Counted from the first letter of the stretch, positions 20,522 through 29,003 are shown. The stretch is DNA of 64,000 bases from Deefgea rivuli DSM 18356 (GCF_000620145.1 NZ_JHVM01000003.1:495007-559006); one strand, 5' to 3'. The notes: generated by a model from the sequence alone, not told the origin. Numbers and translations are program-made.

Positions 20522-20995
20522 TTAATTCGAATTCGATTTGAGGTTTAAGGCGTAATTACCACCGATATTGGTAAACCCCATTCGGCGCAGCATTTTATCG
20601 GTGCGCTCAATGTAGTGAGCACTAGAAACGATAAGCTTGAGCTCGGTCACGCCGCGATTTTTGGCCCAGCGGTGAAAGCCCATGACCAACTTAGTAGCGG
20701 CACTACTGCCACGCGCCTCGGGTGAAACAAACCATGAGATATTGGTCGCAACGACGCTATCGCAAAACCAATAAGCTTCTGCCATTACAAATAAGTAGCC
20801 CAAGATTTTGCCTTCATCGACCGCAACCAGAATGGCATATTTGCCACGCTGATCGGCTAGATAGGCTTCAAGCGATTTCCGTACTTTTGCATCATCATAA
20901 TTAAATGTTTGATAACGCGACTCTTCTAAGGCCTGACGACCCATAGCAACCAAGACAGGAAGATCTTCCATAATGGCGAGGCGAATTTGAATCAT
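20522..20995 (-). CDS. GNAT-family N-acetyltransferase in the RTX operon
   Basis: A 157-residue single-domain GNAT protein. It starts IRLAIMEDLPVLVAMG, and the acetyl-CoA pyrophosphate loop reads SWFVSPEARGSSAATKLV. The C-terminal part (YIERTDKMLRRMGF) is the usual beta6/beta7 region of the fold. The gene is packed between hlyD (2 bases) and the acyltransferase (17 bases), so it belongs to the operon. GNAT genes of this type are found in some RTX export clusters, but their target is unknown. Acetylation of the RTX protein or of a small substrate are both possible. Confidence 0.85.
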   Translation of the reverse strand: MIQIRLAIMEDLPVLVAMGRQALEESRYQTFNYDDAKVRKSLEAYLADQRGKYAILVAVDEGKILGYLFVMAEAYWFCDSVVATNISWFVSPEARGSSAATKLVMGFHRWAKNRGVTELKLIVSSAHYIERTDKMLRRMGFTNIGGNYALNLKSNSN

Positions 20996-20997
20996 GC

Positions 20998-22428
20998 TTA
21001 CCTTTCACGAACACTTTCAGTGACGTGTTGAATGAGGGGGGAGAGGAAGTATTCGATCAGGCGGCGCTGGCCTGTTTTGATTTCGACGGTCACCGCCATA
21101 CCTGGCGCAAGATGAACTTGTTTCCCATCGATATTCATAATCGAGCGATCCAGTTTTACTTTGGCCTGATAGACCAATCCGAGCTTTTCGTCGGAGATGG
21201 CGTCGAGGCTGACGTTTTGTACGCGACCATCGATTAGGCCGTATTTGGTGTAGTTGAATGTTTCAATCTTAATCGCAGCATGTTGACCGGCATTCACAAA
21301 ACCGATGTCTTTGTTGGGTAAGACGGCTTGCGCTTCGAGCTGCTGCCCTTGTGGAACGATCACGAGTAGTGGCTGTGCGGCGGTGACTACACCACCAATG
21401 GTGTGAACTGCTAGCTGTTGCACCACGCCATCAACGGGAGCTAAAAGACGCGTGTATTTAGCAACTTGATCAGACTTAATAACTTCTTGCTTCATCGCAT
21501 CCGATTGTTCAGCCGCCTGTGCGAGGAGTTCGTTTTGCGCCCGAATAAACTCAGCTTTAATCGAGTCTCGCTGTTGTTGACTGGTATTCAGCCCTGCTGC
21601 TAGTTCTCGACGTTTATTCCGCAAACTGGCGAGGTCTTGCTCCATTTCAATTCTGGCTTGCTGTTTATCAAGCACACCATGTTTCGAAATGAAGTTTTTC
21701 GTAGCGAGTTCATTAAAATCAGTCTCCCGCTGCTTCACAATCGGGAGTGTTTTTTCAAGCTTCTGGACTTGGTCTTCCGTACTGGCTAACTCGGCTTGTT
21801 TGCGCGCTGTGTCGGCATCTACTGTACTCAGTTTTGCGAGTAGCTCTTGCCAGCCACTGAGCATTTGGGCTGTTTTGCGTTCGCGCAGCGCTGCAATATC
21901 GCTGAGTTTGTCGAGGTCTGGGTCTGAGCCCAATACGGGAGATTTTTTCTCTTGCACGGCTTCAAGCAATGCAATCGCTTTGAGGCGATTTAGCTTAGCT
22001 TCCTGCCAACTACCTTGATTTTTGGAGGACTCTGCACCTGCAATGGTGCGATCAAGTTCAATCAATAAATCGCCTGCTTTAACAACCTGACCATCTCTGA
22101 CGTGAATGGTTTTAACAACCCCAGGCTCAAGCGGTTGAATAGTTTTACTCTGATCAGAAACAATCAATTTACCGGGCGCAACGGCAACAATATCAATTTT
22201 GCCCAAGCAAGCCCAAATTAAGGCCAGCAGCAAAAAGCTGATCAATACATAGATCGTAACGCGTGCGGCGGGATGAGGCGGGCTCTCCTGTAGCTCTAAA
22301 GCAGCAGGTAGAAATGCAAGCTCGGCAGGCTGGCGAGGTGTTGAATCAAGAGCCTTTCTATTGATCCAAGCCTCTTTAAATACGGCGCGATACTGAACAA
22401 ACAGCTCCCGCAAAGCCAAAAGCTTCAT
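20998..22428 (-). CDS. hlyD: Type I secretion periplasmic adaptor (HlyD family)
   Basis: A 476-residue membrane-fusion protein. A cytoplasmic N-terminus of about 55 residues precedes a single membrane helix (VTIYVLISFLLLALIWACLG). A lipoyl/barrel half follows (PLEPGVVKTIHVRDGQVVKAGD), then a long alpha-helical hairpin (about 130-330) and the returning barrel half (RLLAPVDGVVQQLAVHTIGG). It would bridge HlyB and a TolC-like channel for RTX export. It is the first gene of the leftward operon. A candidate sigma-70 promoter, TTGTCT then 17 bases then TATTTT on the minus strand, lies in the AT-rich 60 bases upstream. Confidence 0.92.
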   Translation of the reverse strand: MKLLALRELFVQYRAVFKEAWINRKALDSTPRQPAELAFLPAALELQESPPHPAARVTIYVLISFLLLALIWACLGKIDIVAVAPGKLIVSDQSKTIQPLEPGVVKTIHVRDGQVVKAGDLLIELDRTIAGAESSKNQGSWQEAKLNRLKAIALLEAVQEKKSPVLGSDPDLDKLSDIAALRERKTAQMLSGWQELLAKLSTVDADTARKQAELASTEDQVQKLEKTLPIVKQRETDFNELATKNFISKHGVLDKQQARIEMEQDLASLRNKRRELAAGLNTSQQQRDSIKAEFIRAQNELLAQAAEQSDAMKQEVIKSDQVAKYTRLLAPVDGVVQQLAVHTIGGVVTAAQPLLVIVPQGQQLEAQAVLPNKDIGFVNAGQHAAIKIETFNYTKYGLIDGRVQNVSLDAISDEKLGLVYQAKVKLDRSIMNIDGKQVHLAPGMAVTVEIKTGQRRLIEYFLSPLIQHVTESVRER

Positions 22429-22803
22429 AGACTATATTTTTCATTTTGTAAATAAAGAAAAATACCAGTAATCTATTACTTAGACAATAGAAAACGCACC
22501 TTAAATACAATCTTAATGTTGCACCCAAGAAAGGTGATGCAGTGGTTTCTGAGAGGAAACTGAAAAATAATCGTGCCGAATGTTAAGACAAAAACACGTA
22601 TCAATCGGTGGAATGTCTGCTTAGGCCGATGTGTCGATGCCGACGGGTGACAAATGAGAGGCCGCAAACCAACTGGTAGCGGCCTTCATTATTTTGGTTT
22701 TGCAGCTGAGCTACTCGGCCAAAGCCGACTTGCCGGCGCAGTGTCTCTCTAGAGCGAAGGGTTAGATTTGATTGTGGGCGACGCGGTTACTCTCTAGGAC
22801 CAT
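22429..22803. other. Promoter region of the RTX operon, repeat A1 and an attC-like half site
   Basis: This holds the leftward promoter region of hlyD near 22440-22490 and the dispersed repeat A1. At 22752-22767, GAGCGAAGGGTTAGAT on the plus strand reads, on the minus strand, as an integron-type RYYYAAC core followed by TTCGCTC, 37 bases after the stop of the nuclease gene. No gene was seen. Confidence 0.45.
22614..22729. repeat. Dispersed repeat A, copy 1
   Basis: The 116-bp copy has TGTCTGCTTAGGCCGA at the left and its inverted partner TCGGCCAAAGCCGAC at the right. The central GGCCGC...GCGGCC hairpin is at 22657-22686, here with an imperfect loop side. It lies between the nuclease gene and the hlyD promoter. 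Confidence 0.75.
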
Positions 22804-23601
22804 TCAAGCGCACCTGATGCGGTTTAGCTCGTCATTTGTGAATAGAATGTTTTGAACATCTCCTGACGTCTCAGAGATTTCCTCAAAGTTACTAAACCTA
22901 GAAAACCAGACCCAAGTAGCGAAGGCATCTAGCTTTGTAACCCCAATTACTTTGTGGAAGTCGGTCCAATGCCCGTTTCCAAGCGAGTGGTAGTGTGCTT
23001 TTTTCTCACCCTGAAGAGAAGTGACCAAAATGAGGTTGTCTTGTTTTTCAAACTTCCCCTTAAAGCTGGCCATTTTTGTCGCGACAAATTCAAATCTTGA
23101 GTCCTCTGTCTCTAGGGCAATAAGTGCTGACGCTCCATTGGCTTCTACGTGAACAGGGATTCTAACGGCAAAGTTCAGATATCTATTGGCAAGCGATTCG
23201 TTCCCGGCCAGTTCCTCTACCAAAGGCTGCCAAAACTTAACCTCTATGCGTATGCCTCTCTTGCTTGATAACATTAGTTCAACAGCCTTGTTTACCAGCC
23301 TTGTATCCCTTTTGACTGTCACTACAATGATGTAATGCTTTAGCGGGTTCTTGAAGGATTTTGTCTTGTCAAATTCATTGGCTAGATCATCGGCAGTAAA
23401 AGTCTCCACGCATTTACATTGCACACCGACAGCAGTGGTTTCGTTATATATGTAAACGTCGACGCCATCTTGAGCCTGCCCATGGGTTCCATACTCGTCG
23501 ACAGTGCAGTCTGAAAATTTGCTTTTATAAAAATCCGCAGTTATGCGCTGTAGTTGCTGCCAGTCTTGCGGTGCTGGAATTCTTGTTTGATACAAATTCA
23601 T
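22804..23601 (-). CDS. Mrr-like PD-(D/E)XK nuclease family protein
   Basis: A 265-residue protein whose N-terminal 140 residues look like a restriction-endonuclease-type fold. The candidate catalytic set is Asp48 in QDGVDVYI and Gln61-x-Lys63 in VGVQCKCVE, the Mrr-like D...QxK pattern. The helix/strand unit LKHYIIVVTVKRDTRLVNKAV comes after it. The C-terminal 120 residues are unassigned and may sense or bind a partner. Mrr-like nucleases of this kind are often phage-defence effectors. The gene lies in the repeat-separated accessory region, has an attC-like box just after its stop and a strong palindrome just before its start. A defence role is inference. Confidence 0.7.
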   Translation of the reverse strand: MNLYQTRIPAPQDWQQLQRITADFYKSKFSDCTVDEYGTHGQAQDGVDVYIYNETTAVGVQCKCVETFTADDLANEFDKTKSFKNPLKHYIIVVTVKRDTRLVNKAVELMLSSKRGIRIEVKFWQPLVEELAGNESLANRYLNFAVRIPVHVEANGASALIALETEDSRFEFVATKMASFKGKFEKQDNLILVTSLQGEKKAHYHSLGNGHWTDFHKVIGVTKLDAFATWVWFSRFSNFEEISETSGDVQNILFTNDELNRIRCA

Positions 23602-23619
23602 TGTTTAGTCGGCTTGGTG

Positions 23620-23647
23620 AAATATACACCTGTGTAGGTGTATATTT
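23620..23647. promoter_or_regulatory. 11-bp-arm palindrome upstream of the nuclease gene
   Basis: AAATATACACC and GGTGTATATTT are perfect inverted arms with a six-base spacer, located 19-46 bases upstream of the nuclease start. The position and symmetry suggest a repressor operator overlapping the promoter. A hairpin in the leader RNA is the alternative. Confidence 0.5.
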
Positions 23648-23743
23648 GGTTTATCTGCGTGTATAACTCAGTATGTTACGCGCTTTTTTCATTGCTTTTC
23701 AAACATGTGGGGTTGATGACGCCCGAAAGTAAATAACCAACAG

Positions 23744-23848
23744 GGACAGCCGTCAGCAGACTATTTATTGTCACCTCGTACCGTAGCTGACGCAAATGTA
23801 CGTTGTATGGTGTAGGCGCAGAAACACATGAGTGGCAGCTTTGGCCGT
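23744..23848. repeat. Dispersed repeat B, copy 1
   Basis: This copy shares CCGTCAGC, a central ATTGTCACC...GTACCGTAGCTGACGCAAA block, and GAAACACATGAG followed by CTTTGGCCG, with the copy at 31.13 kb. It ends in the sequence that forms a repeat A end elsewhere. Confidence 0.65.
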
Positions 23849-23985
23849 TATTCTGTTTAAAAAGTCGGTCGCTTGCCGCTAGGTGAAAGATTTAATGCAA
23901 AATTTAGTACATCTGCTCGTTAGCAAGTAGCGCACAAAGCGGACTGCGCAGTCTTTAAAAGTCTTGGGCGACTCAATTGGGCCTA

Positions 23986-25281
23986 CTAAGCTTGTTGCAC
24001 GTCGAAGTACAACTTGCCAGTTGTTTGTCGTGGTAGTTCATCTGCTGCGATTTGATAGCTAACCTCGAACGAACGGATATCCGCTTGGTTGCTCATCACA
24101 ATCGTGAATGATGGGAATTTCCTCTGAAAGCCCTGCTGCGTCTTGTCTGTCCGAAAAGTGATAGTTTTATGGTCATCGGTTATGCGTGGCGGACTCTTAA
24201 ATAACGACATATCGAGCCGTGCAGGCTGCAAAATCCCGACGTTATCGACTCCATGAGGGGCAAAAGGCGGTGGTGTCGGTTGATCTGGTGCCTTTGGCAA
24301 ATCATCATCTTCGTAAATCTGGATACCGTCTGGGAATGTGATTTGTGCCCATACATCTGTCGCAGGTCGTGTTCCTAGGTTCGCAATGGCAAGCCGAATA
24401 CTGATAGATCGCTGCTGAAGCAATCTGTACTCTTTAAGCTTTTCAAGGTACGTCTCATATTTTTCGTAATACCATTGCACGCGCTTGTTGTACCCACCGA
24501 TTTCTTCTTTTGTCCATTCCCTGAACGACTTAACGCGCCCGCGATGGAGCAGCGTATCAAACGGCTGAAAGCCTTCAAACGGCGATGCAGGACCCTCCTG
24601 TTGCTCCTTTGATCTTAATGGTGTCCGGGTCGCGATGTCGGTTAGCGATGGCACATCGTTCAGTTGCACCTCTTGCTTAACCACCAAAACTTTCGGGACA
24701 TCCTCGCTAGCCACTACCGACAAAGCTGGCATTGGATTGCGAATCAACTGGTCTTCTCTTGGCGCTGTCAAATTCGTCTTGAGCGCCGCCACAAGCTGTT
24801 TAACCAGATCCTTCCGAATCTTTTCGATAGACGGGTCTTTTGCAGAGTCAAGGAAATAAGTGATCGCGCCACGCCGGTGCCGCAAGTCGAACGGTAGTTC
24901 CTCTGGTTTGCCGCCAAAGGCTAGGTTTGCAACGGTAATGACGCGCTGCGGACCTGCTTCACGGATGGCATAACCCAGTTCGATCATGACATTAGGGTTT
25001 GGGATCTTCTTTGTTGCCGTTTTTGTTGTGATCTCGGCAACAGGGGTGATATCGGCAACAAATATTTGACAGTTGTCGATTTTCCTAAAGATCGTGGATA
25101 CGATCTCTACCAGCCCTGGCTCGCCCTTAGTGTCATGGTCCAGTTCGAGTCGATCAGCCGCCTCAAGTTCAAGCTCTTCGGCTACCTCTTCTAAGGCCTG
25201 AGCAAGTGCTTCCTTGATGAAGTTTTTAGTTGTTGTGGCAGAGAGGTCGCTCTGCCACGACCAGAAAACGGTTTTGTTCAT
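23986..25281 (-). CDS. TIR-like domain protein, putative defence effector
   Basis: A 431-residue protein. The start at 25281 is chosen because it gives the typical opening MNKTVFWSWQSD and has AGGA upstream. The first 180 residues match the TIR-like/nucleotide-binding proteins that begin with FWSWQSD. They show LDHDTKGEPGL, then NCQIFVADITPV, then PNPNVMIELGYAI with the Glu in the position expected for TIR NADases, and LPFDLRHRRG. A linker is followed by a helical then beta-rich C-terminal part (about 300-431; RLAIANLGTRPATDVWAQI). Such proteins often deplete NAD or act in abortive infection. It sits alone in a repeat-bounded unit beside a nuclease gene. Activity is inferred. Confidence 0.75.
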   Translation of the reverse strand: MNKTVFWSWQSDLSATTTKNFIKEALAQALEEVAEELELEAADRLELDHDTKGEPGLVEIVSTIFRKIDNCQIFVADITPVAEITTKTATKKIPNPNVMIELGYAIREAGPQRVITVANLAFGGKPEELPFDLRHRRGAITYFLDSAKDPSIEKIRKDLVKQLVAALKTNLTAPREDQLIRNPMPALSVVASEDVPKVLVVKQEVQLNDVPSLTDIATRTPLRSKEQQEGPASPFEGFQPFDTLLHRGRVKSFREWTKEEIGGYNKRVQWYYEKYETYLEKLKEYRLLQQRSISIRLAIANLGTRPATDVWAQITFPDGIQIYEDDDLPKAPDQPTPPPFAPHGVDNVGILQPARLDMSLFKSPPRITDDHKTITFRTDKTQQGFQRKFPSFTIVMSNQADIRSFEVSYQIAADELPRQTTGKLYFDVQQA

Positions 25282-25374
25282 GAATTCATCCTGAAGGTTG
25301 AGCTGACATATAGCAGGGTCTGCTGGACCCGAAAGGAACACCGAACGCCCTAGCAACCATGGTAGGTGATTGTC

Positions 25375-25659
25375 TCAGACTAGCGCCCCTTGTGCGCCAG
25401 CTCCAGCAGCAACCGCTGGCCCGGCCTTTCTCTTCTTAATGGTCTCTTCCGAACGCTTGTGAACCTGCGCACGCCAGCTCTCCAACGCGAGGATGTCTGT
25501 GAGCAGTTCGTCTGGATCAGGAACAGCAACGCCCCCCATCATCGCTTTGTCATGGGCGTAGTTGGAGCACTTGCTCATCCCTGCGTCCAAATCAAGAGTT
25601 CCTGCAATATCGCCATAATCCCTCCCTGCCTCTATTCGCAATTTAAACGACGCCCCCAA
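25375..25659 (-). CDS. Doubtful small protein upstream of the TIR-like gene
   Basis: An open frame of up to 94 codons, but only a TTG can serve as full-length start. The first ATG gives about 67 residues. It reads plausibly (GMSKCSNYAHDKAMMGG, DPDELLTDILALESW) with a basic, Ala/Gly-rich end. The codon use is more GC-rich than in the neighbours. It could be a real small gene, a fragment of a larger lost gene, or chance. No family is recognised. It precedes the TIR-like gene on the same strand by 94 bases. Confidence 0.35.
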   Translation of the reverse strand: MGASFKLRIEAGRDYGDIAGTLDLDAGMSKCSNYAHDKAMMGGVAVPDPDELLTDILALESWRAQVHKRSEETIKKRKAGPAVAAGAGAQGALV

Positions 25660-25808
25660 AGATTGAGGCCCGGCCTAGTTTAATCCTGCGCCTATGATAC
25701 AGCAGCCATTAGGAAGTGAAACTGCCAGCCATTGAAAGGAAGTGCTGTATTTGGCAATAGATTGTCCGGAGTTCTGTGTAAAAGAGTCATTGACTATCGG
25801 TTTATGCA

Positions 25809-25926
25809 TGTCCGCTTAGGCCGAGTAGCACAAGCGTGACCACCGAATACGAAAGGCCGCAACCTGATGGTTTGCGGCCTTTCGTTTTTCAGCCTTGGGC
25901 ATCGAGAGATCGGCCAAAGTAGCCGT
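25809..25926. repeat. Dispersed repeat A, copy 2
   Basis: The left end is TGTCCGCTTAGGCCGA and the right end is TCGGCCAAAGTAGCC. The central hairpin at 25850-25884 has 13-bp arms around CTGATGGT and is followed by TTTTTC, so it is terminator-like. About 50 central bases are identical to copy 6 at 50.1 kb. The right end is shared with repeat B copy 3. Confidence 0.8.
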
Positions 25927-26020
25927 TCATGTGCTTTTGCTTCCACATCGCTCATCTTACTTTTGCGTCAGTTTCAATCAAGGCTGACAATTGCCTGCCA
26001 GCTGACGGTAGTCGGCCAAC
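25911..26020. repeat. Dispersed repeat B, copy 3 (inverted)
   Basis: Read on the minus strand it matches the copy at 31.13 kb in GGCCGAC, CCGTCAGCTG, ATTGTCA, GACGCAAAAGTAAG and CACATGAACGGC, with several small differences. It shares its outer end with repeat A copy 2, as the 31-kb pair does. Confidence 0.55.
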
Positions 26021-26159
26021 TACTTCCTCTCAGGTCGCAAAATCAACCATTTTGTTCAGGGGGTACGATGCTGCTTTGCTTATAACAACGTGGCCAAAAT
26101 AAGTTGATCACTATAGCCACTACACCTTTGCTTACAAAACTAATATTTTGGGGATTAAG

Positions 26160-26849
26160 ATGATAATTAAAAATTGTGCTTTGCTGGGATTCACTCTGTC
26201 GTGTGTATTGAGTGCCTCATTAGCTCAGGCCTATAGCGAGTATGACGCAAAGCGAGAATGCACATATCAAGTGGCCGGTTGGAGATCTGGATATAAAGAT
26301 GCTCGCTTTGACAGCGTAGAAGATACAGGCAGGGATTCCTACGACTTAAACGGCAAAGTACGTGGCCGCAATGATGGCAAAGATCATCAGTTTACATGCC
26401 GCATTCAGCATCAAGAGTTAATCAGCTGGAATGTGAACGAAAAATCCGTTGATGACGAAAAAGATCACAAGAACCGCAACCGCGCTCTGGCAATTGGTGC
26501 TGGCGTAGTTGGATTGGCAGCATTGGCGGCCATTGTGAGTAGTAATTCTAAACCGGAAAATAAAGAACAAGAAGACAAACGAGCTGACTTCAATACTGGC
26601 AAAGCCAATCCATTAGAGGATATGTCCTATCTCAAGTATGAATGCAGCACCGTTTTGCAGCGACATTTGAATGAAGATCAAGGTGAGGTTCAAGCCGTGT
26701 CGATTAAAACAGGCAAACTGAGTGGACGCGCGCTCAAAGGCGAAGGCACCGTTCTTTTTCAAGAAGGTTCACAACGCAAACTGAACTACGTTTGCGACTT
26801 TGATCGTACAGGTCGCATTTTTGATGGTCGTTATTCCTTCTCTCGTTAG
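26160..26849 (+). CDS. Hypothetical membrane/secreted protein
   Basis: A 229-residue protein from ATG 26160 (GGGGA five bases upstream; a TTG at 26148 is less likely). The signal peptide is residues 1-27, ending SLAQAYS. Two similar Cys-containing beta segments are visible (KRECTYQVAGWRSGYKDARF early; LKYECSTVLQRHLNEDQGEV late), separated by one hydrophobic helix near 115-135 (ALAIGAGVVGLAALAAIVSS). The two halves may be a duplicated domain. I recognise no family. The export signal plus internal helix suggests an inner-membrane protein with periplasmic parts. Confidence 0.7.
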   Translation: MIIKNCALLGFTLSCVLSASLAQAYSEYDAKRECTYQVAGWRSGYKDARFDSVEDTGRDSYDLNGKVRGRNDGKDHQFTCRIQHQELISWNVNEKSVDDEKDHKNRNRALAIGAGVVGLAALAAIVSSNSKPENKEQEDKRADFNTGKANPLEDMSYLKYECSTVLQRHLNEDQGEVQAVSIKTGKLSGRALKGEGTVLFQEGSQRKLNYVCDFDRTGRIFDGRYSFSR

Positions 26850-27069
26850 AACTCTTTGGGGGTGTATTTTGAACCATTTAAATTAGCTTAAAACGGTATA
26901 TTTCAGCCCAATTAAACCTAATTCATGTTTTACAACCAACATCAAGTCAAATTTTGACAAGAAAGCGTGGCAAAACAAACATTTAATATTGCTTTCATAA
27001 ATTTACAATTACAATTTACAGGCAGAAATTGCAAGCCTTTTACAAACCACATCAAGGACGACGTCAGCC

Positions 27070-27678
27070 ATGAAAAAACTAATGTGCGCTATTTTCTTAT
27101 TAGCTGCTGCAGCAAGCCAAGCCCAAACGCCAATGCCAACAGCAAAGGATCTGTGTACTGCTAAAGCTCAAGAGAAAAAACTCAGCGGCGAAGCAGCTGA
27201 AAAATATATTGCGGCCTGTATTCCGACGCTGCAAACAGCTGGGCACGTTAAATCTTGCCAAGCCAAAGCTGATGGCAAAGCACTAAAAGATCAAGAGAAA
27301 AAACGCTATGTGAATGCTTGTGTTCAAACACTGAAAACCGCAGAAAAAACCAGCCAATGTGAAGCAAAAGCCGATGAGAAAAAACTGACTGGCGATGAAA
27401 AAACACAAACAGTTCAAGCTTGCGTCAAAGTTCTCCGCGAAGCTGATCGCGCTCAAGTATGTGAATCACGCGCAACAGTGAAAGCCTTGACTGGCGAAGA
27501 CAAAACCAAATTCATCCAACAATGCGCAGCTACGCTTAAAGGCGCAGAACGTGCAGGCCAATGCGAAGCGGCTGCCGATGAGAAAAACCTGAACGGCGAT
27601 GAAAAACGTAGCTATGTGCAAGCTTGCGTAAAAACACTTAAAGCTGCTGAACAAGCTAAGCCTAAGCCTAAGTCTTAA
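27070..27678 (+). CDS. PsiF-repeat secreted protein with five tandem repeats
   Basis: A 202-residue periplasmic protein. The signal peptide is about 19 residues (ASQAQ). The rest is five tandem units of about 33 residues, each of the form C-x-x-x-A-x-x-K-x-L-x-G-(D/E)...(R/K)-x-x-x-x-x-x-C, such as CEAKADEKKLTGDEK and QACVKVL. This is the PsiF repeat pattern. The E. coli PsiF protein, known from phosphate starvation, has two such units, so this version is expanded. Each unit has a Cys pair that could form a disulfide-linked helical hairpin. A Lys/Pro tail ends the protein. Function in the family is unknown. Confidence 0.8.
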   Translation: MKKLMCAIFLLAAAASQAQTPMPTAKDLCTAKAQEKKLSGEAAEKYIAACIPTLQTAGHVKSCQAKADGKALKDQEKKRYVNACVQTLKTAEKTSQCEAKADEKKLTGDEKTQTVQACVKVLREADRAQVCESRATVKALTGEDKTKFIQQCAATLKGAERAGQCEAAADEKNLNGDEKRSYVQACVKTLKAAEQAKPKPKS

Positions 27679-27795
27679 TACATCCATTGAATAACATCAG
27701 TAGCCTGTTAGCACAATGCAAAAATGCTTGGCATCACTGCAGTGTCAATAGGACTACTGATGACGTGAATACAGAAAAATACCGGTTATCAAGAA

Positions 27796-28248
27796 ATGAA
27801 AAAAACACTTATCGTGAGTGCGCTATTACTTACTTCGTCGCTGAGTTTTGCGTCCAGCCCAATGCACGTTCCAGAAGAAATGATGCGCGGACGTAGTGAT
27901 CAGTATCAGCAAGGTTTCCGCGACGGTTTTCGTGAAGCGATGCGCATGATGAATGGCGGCGGCGATTTTGGCGGCAACGGAGGTAGTGGCGGCAATGGCA
28001 ATAGTCGAATCCTGCGCATTGAATCCGCGACCTATGGTTATGGATCATCACAGCGATGTGATCTGACGCAAGCGCTAGCACGCGAAGCGAATGGGCACTC
28101 TAACTTCAACTTTAGATCAGGTAATCAGTGGTGTGGCAACCCAGCATATAATCAAGCGAAGTCGACCAGTATTCGCTTTTACTGCGGTAACCAGGTTCAT
28201 ACCACGTCAGTGCCAGAAAATAGAACGACAACCTTGCGTTGTGATTAA
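27796..28248 (+). CDS. Hypothetical secreted protein with Gly-rich linker
   Basis: A 150-residue exported protein with a clear signal peptide (residues 1-19, SFASS). A short charged helix (RSDQYQQGFRDGFREAMRM) leads to a Gly/Asn-rich linker of about 18 residues. The Cys-containing C-terminal domain (about 75-150) has four Cys (QRCDLTQ, QWCGNP, FYCGNQ, LRCD), probably two disulfides, and a beta-rich pattern (RILRIESATYGYGSS). It resembles small secreted carbohydrate- or surface-binding domains only in style. I assign no family. Confidence 0.65.
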   Translation: MKKTLIVSALLLTSSLSFASSPMHVPEEMMRGRSDQYQQGFRDGFREAMRMMNGGGDFGGNGGSGGNGNSRILRIESATYGYGSSQRCDLTQALAREANGHSNFNFRSGNQWCGNPAYNQAKSTSIRFYCGNQVHTTSVPENRTTTLRCD

Positions 28249-28346
28249 TCTAAGCTTGCATTCAAGCATAAGAACTCCTGTCTGGTGGGGTACGGATAGC
28301 TAATGCATTGCGAGCAACATTGGCAATCACCCCACAAGGAAATACG

Positions 28347-28979
28347 ATGAGCAACATCATCAATGTACAGCGCACCGATGGCTGGGTGGGCATTTACGAG
28401 CAAAATGACCCTTCGCTGATTCGTGACTGGATGGAGTATCTTGAGCCGCGTTTGCTTTTCAAGCGTGGTAGTTTCTGCATCGCCAGTCAGGGCGTCGTCA
28501 ATCTGATTGCCACGCAGCACATTGCCTGGATCGACGTACACACCGATCAACCCTATCAGCATGTTATTACACGGCTACCCGCGTATGGTTATGTCGATGA
28601 ATCGCTAGCGCTCGATGGCCGCGCGGTTTTTTTGGCCGAGCTGGAGAGCTGTCGGATGCGCTGGCGGCTGGAATATAGTGGTCAGGCGCGCGTTGGCGAG
28701 CCGTTTGAAGCACTGATCGAAGTCTTGTTTGACGGCGGTTTTGAATATTATCTACAGGTAAAAGGTCGCCTCGCGAGTGCGACCGAACGGGTCAGTCTGC
28801 TCAATGGTCTACTCGATCAGGGCGTATTTCTGGTGCAACGCTCCAGCGGTGGCTTTACTATGATTAACACCCGCAATGTCACTCGGGCGCGCATTTACCA
28901 GAGTCACTCTGCAGATCGTCTGCCTCCAGCGACTTTATTGGCCGAACCGCGCGACGATGATCGCGATTTTGGTTTTTGA
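28347..28979 (+). CDS. Hypothetical cytoplasmic protein
   Basis: A 210-residue protein. ATG 28347 is chosen because AAGGAA lies five bases upstream. There is no signal peptide. It consists of Trp- and Arg-rich alpha/beta sequence (TDGWVGIYEQNDPSLIRDW; CRMRWRLEYSGQARVGEPFE) with one long helix near residues 138-150. Its base composition is more GC-rich than the neighbours and closer to the siderophore genes, suggesting a different history. The gene ends 25 bases before repeat A copy 3, whose hairpin probably terminates it. No family is recognised. Confidence 0.6.
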   Translation: MSNIINVQRTDGWVGIYEQNDPSLIRDWMEYLEPRLLFKRGSFCIASQGVVNLIATQHIAWIDVHTDQPYQHVITRLPAYGYVDESLALDGRAVFLAELESCRMRWRLEYSGQARVGEPFEALIEVLFDGGFEYYLQVKGRLASATERVSLLNGLLDQGVFLVQRSSGGFTMINTRNVTRARIYQSHSADRLPPATLLAEPRDDDRDFGF

Positions 28980-29003
28980 CCGAATAATCACTTACGCTAA
29001 TTA

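Larger units (their letters stand above)
23602..23985. other. Intergenic region between nuclease and TIR-like genes
   Basis: No gene was seen. It contains a palindrome at 23620-23647 and repeat B copy 1 at 23744-23848. A lone CAAAGCGGAC motif at 23935-23944 matches the repeat A inverted ends. GGGCGACTCAATTGGGC beside the TIR-like gene's stop resembles, weakly, another attC-type half site on the minus strand. Confidence 0.4.
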
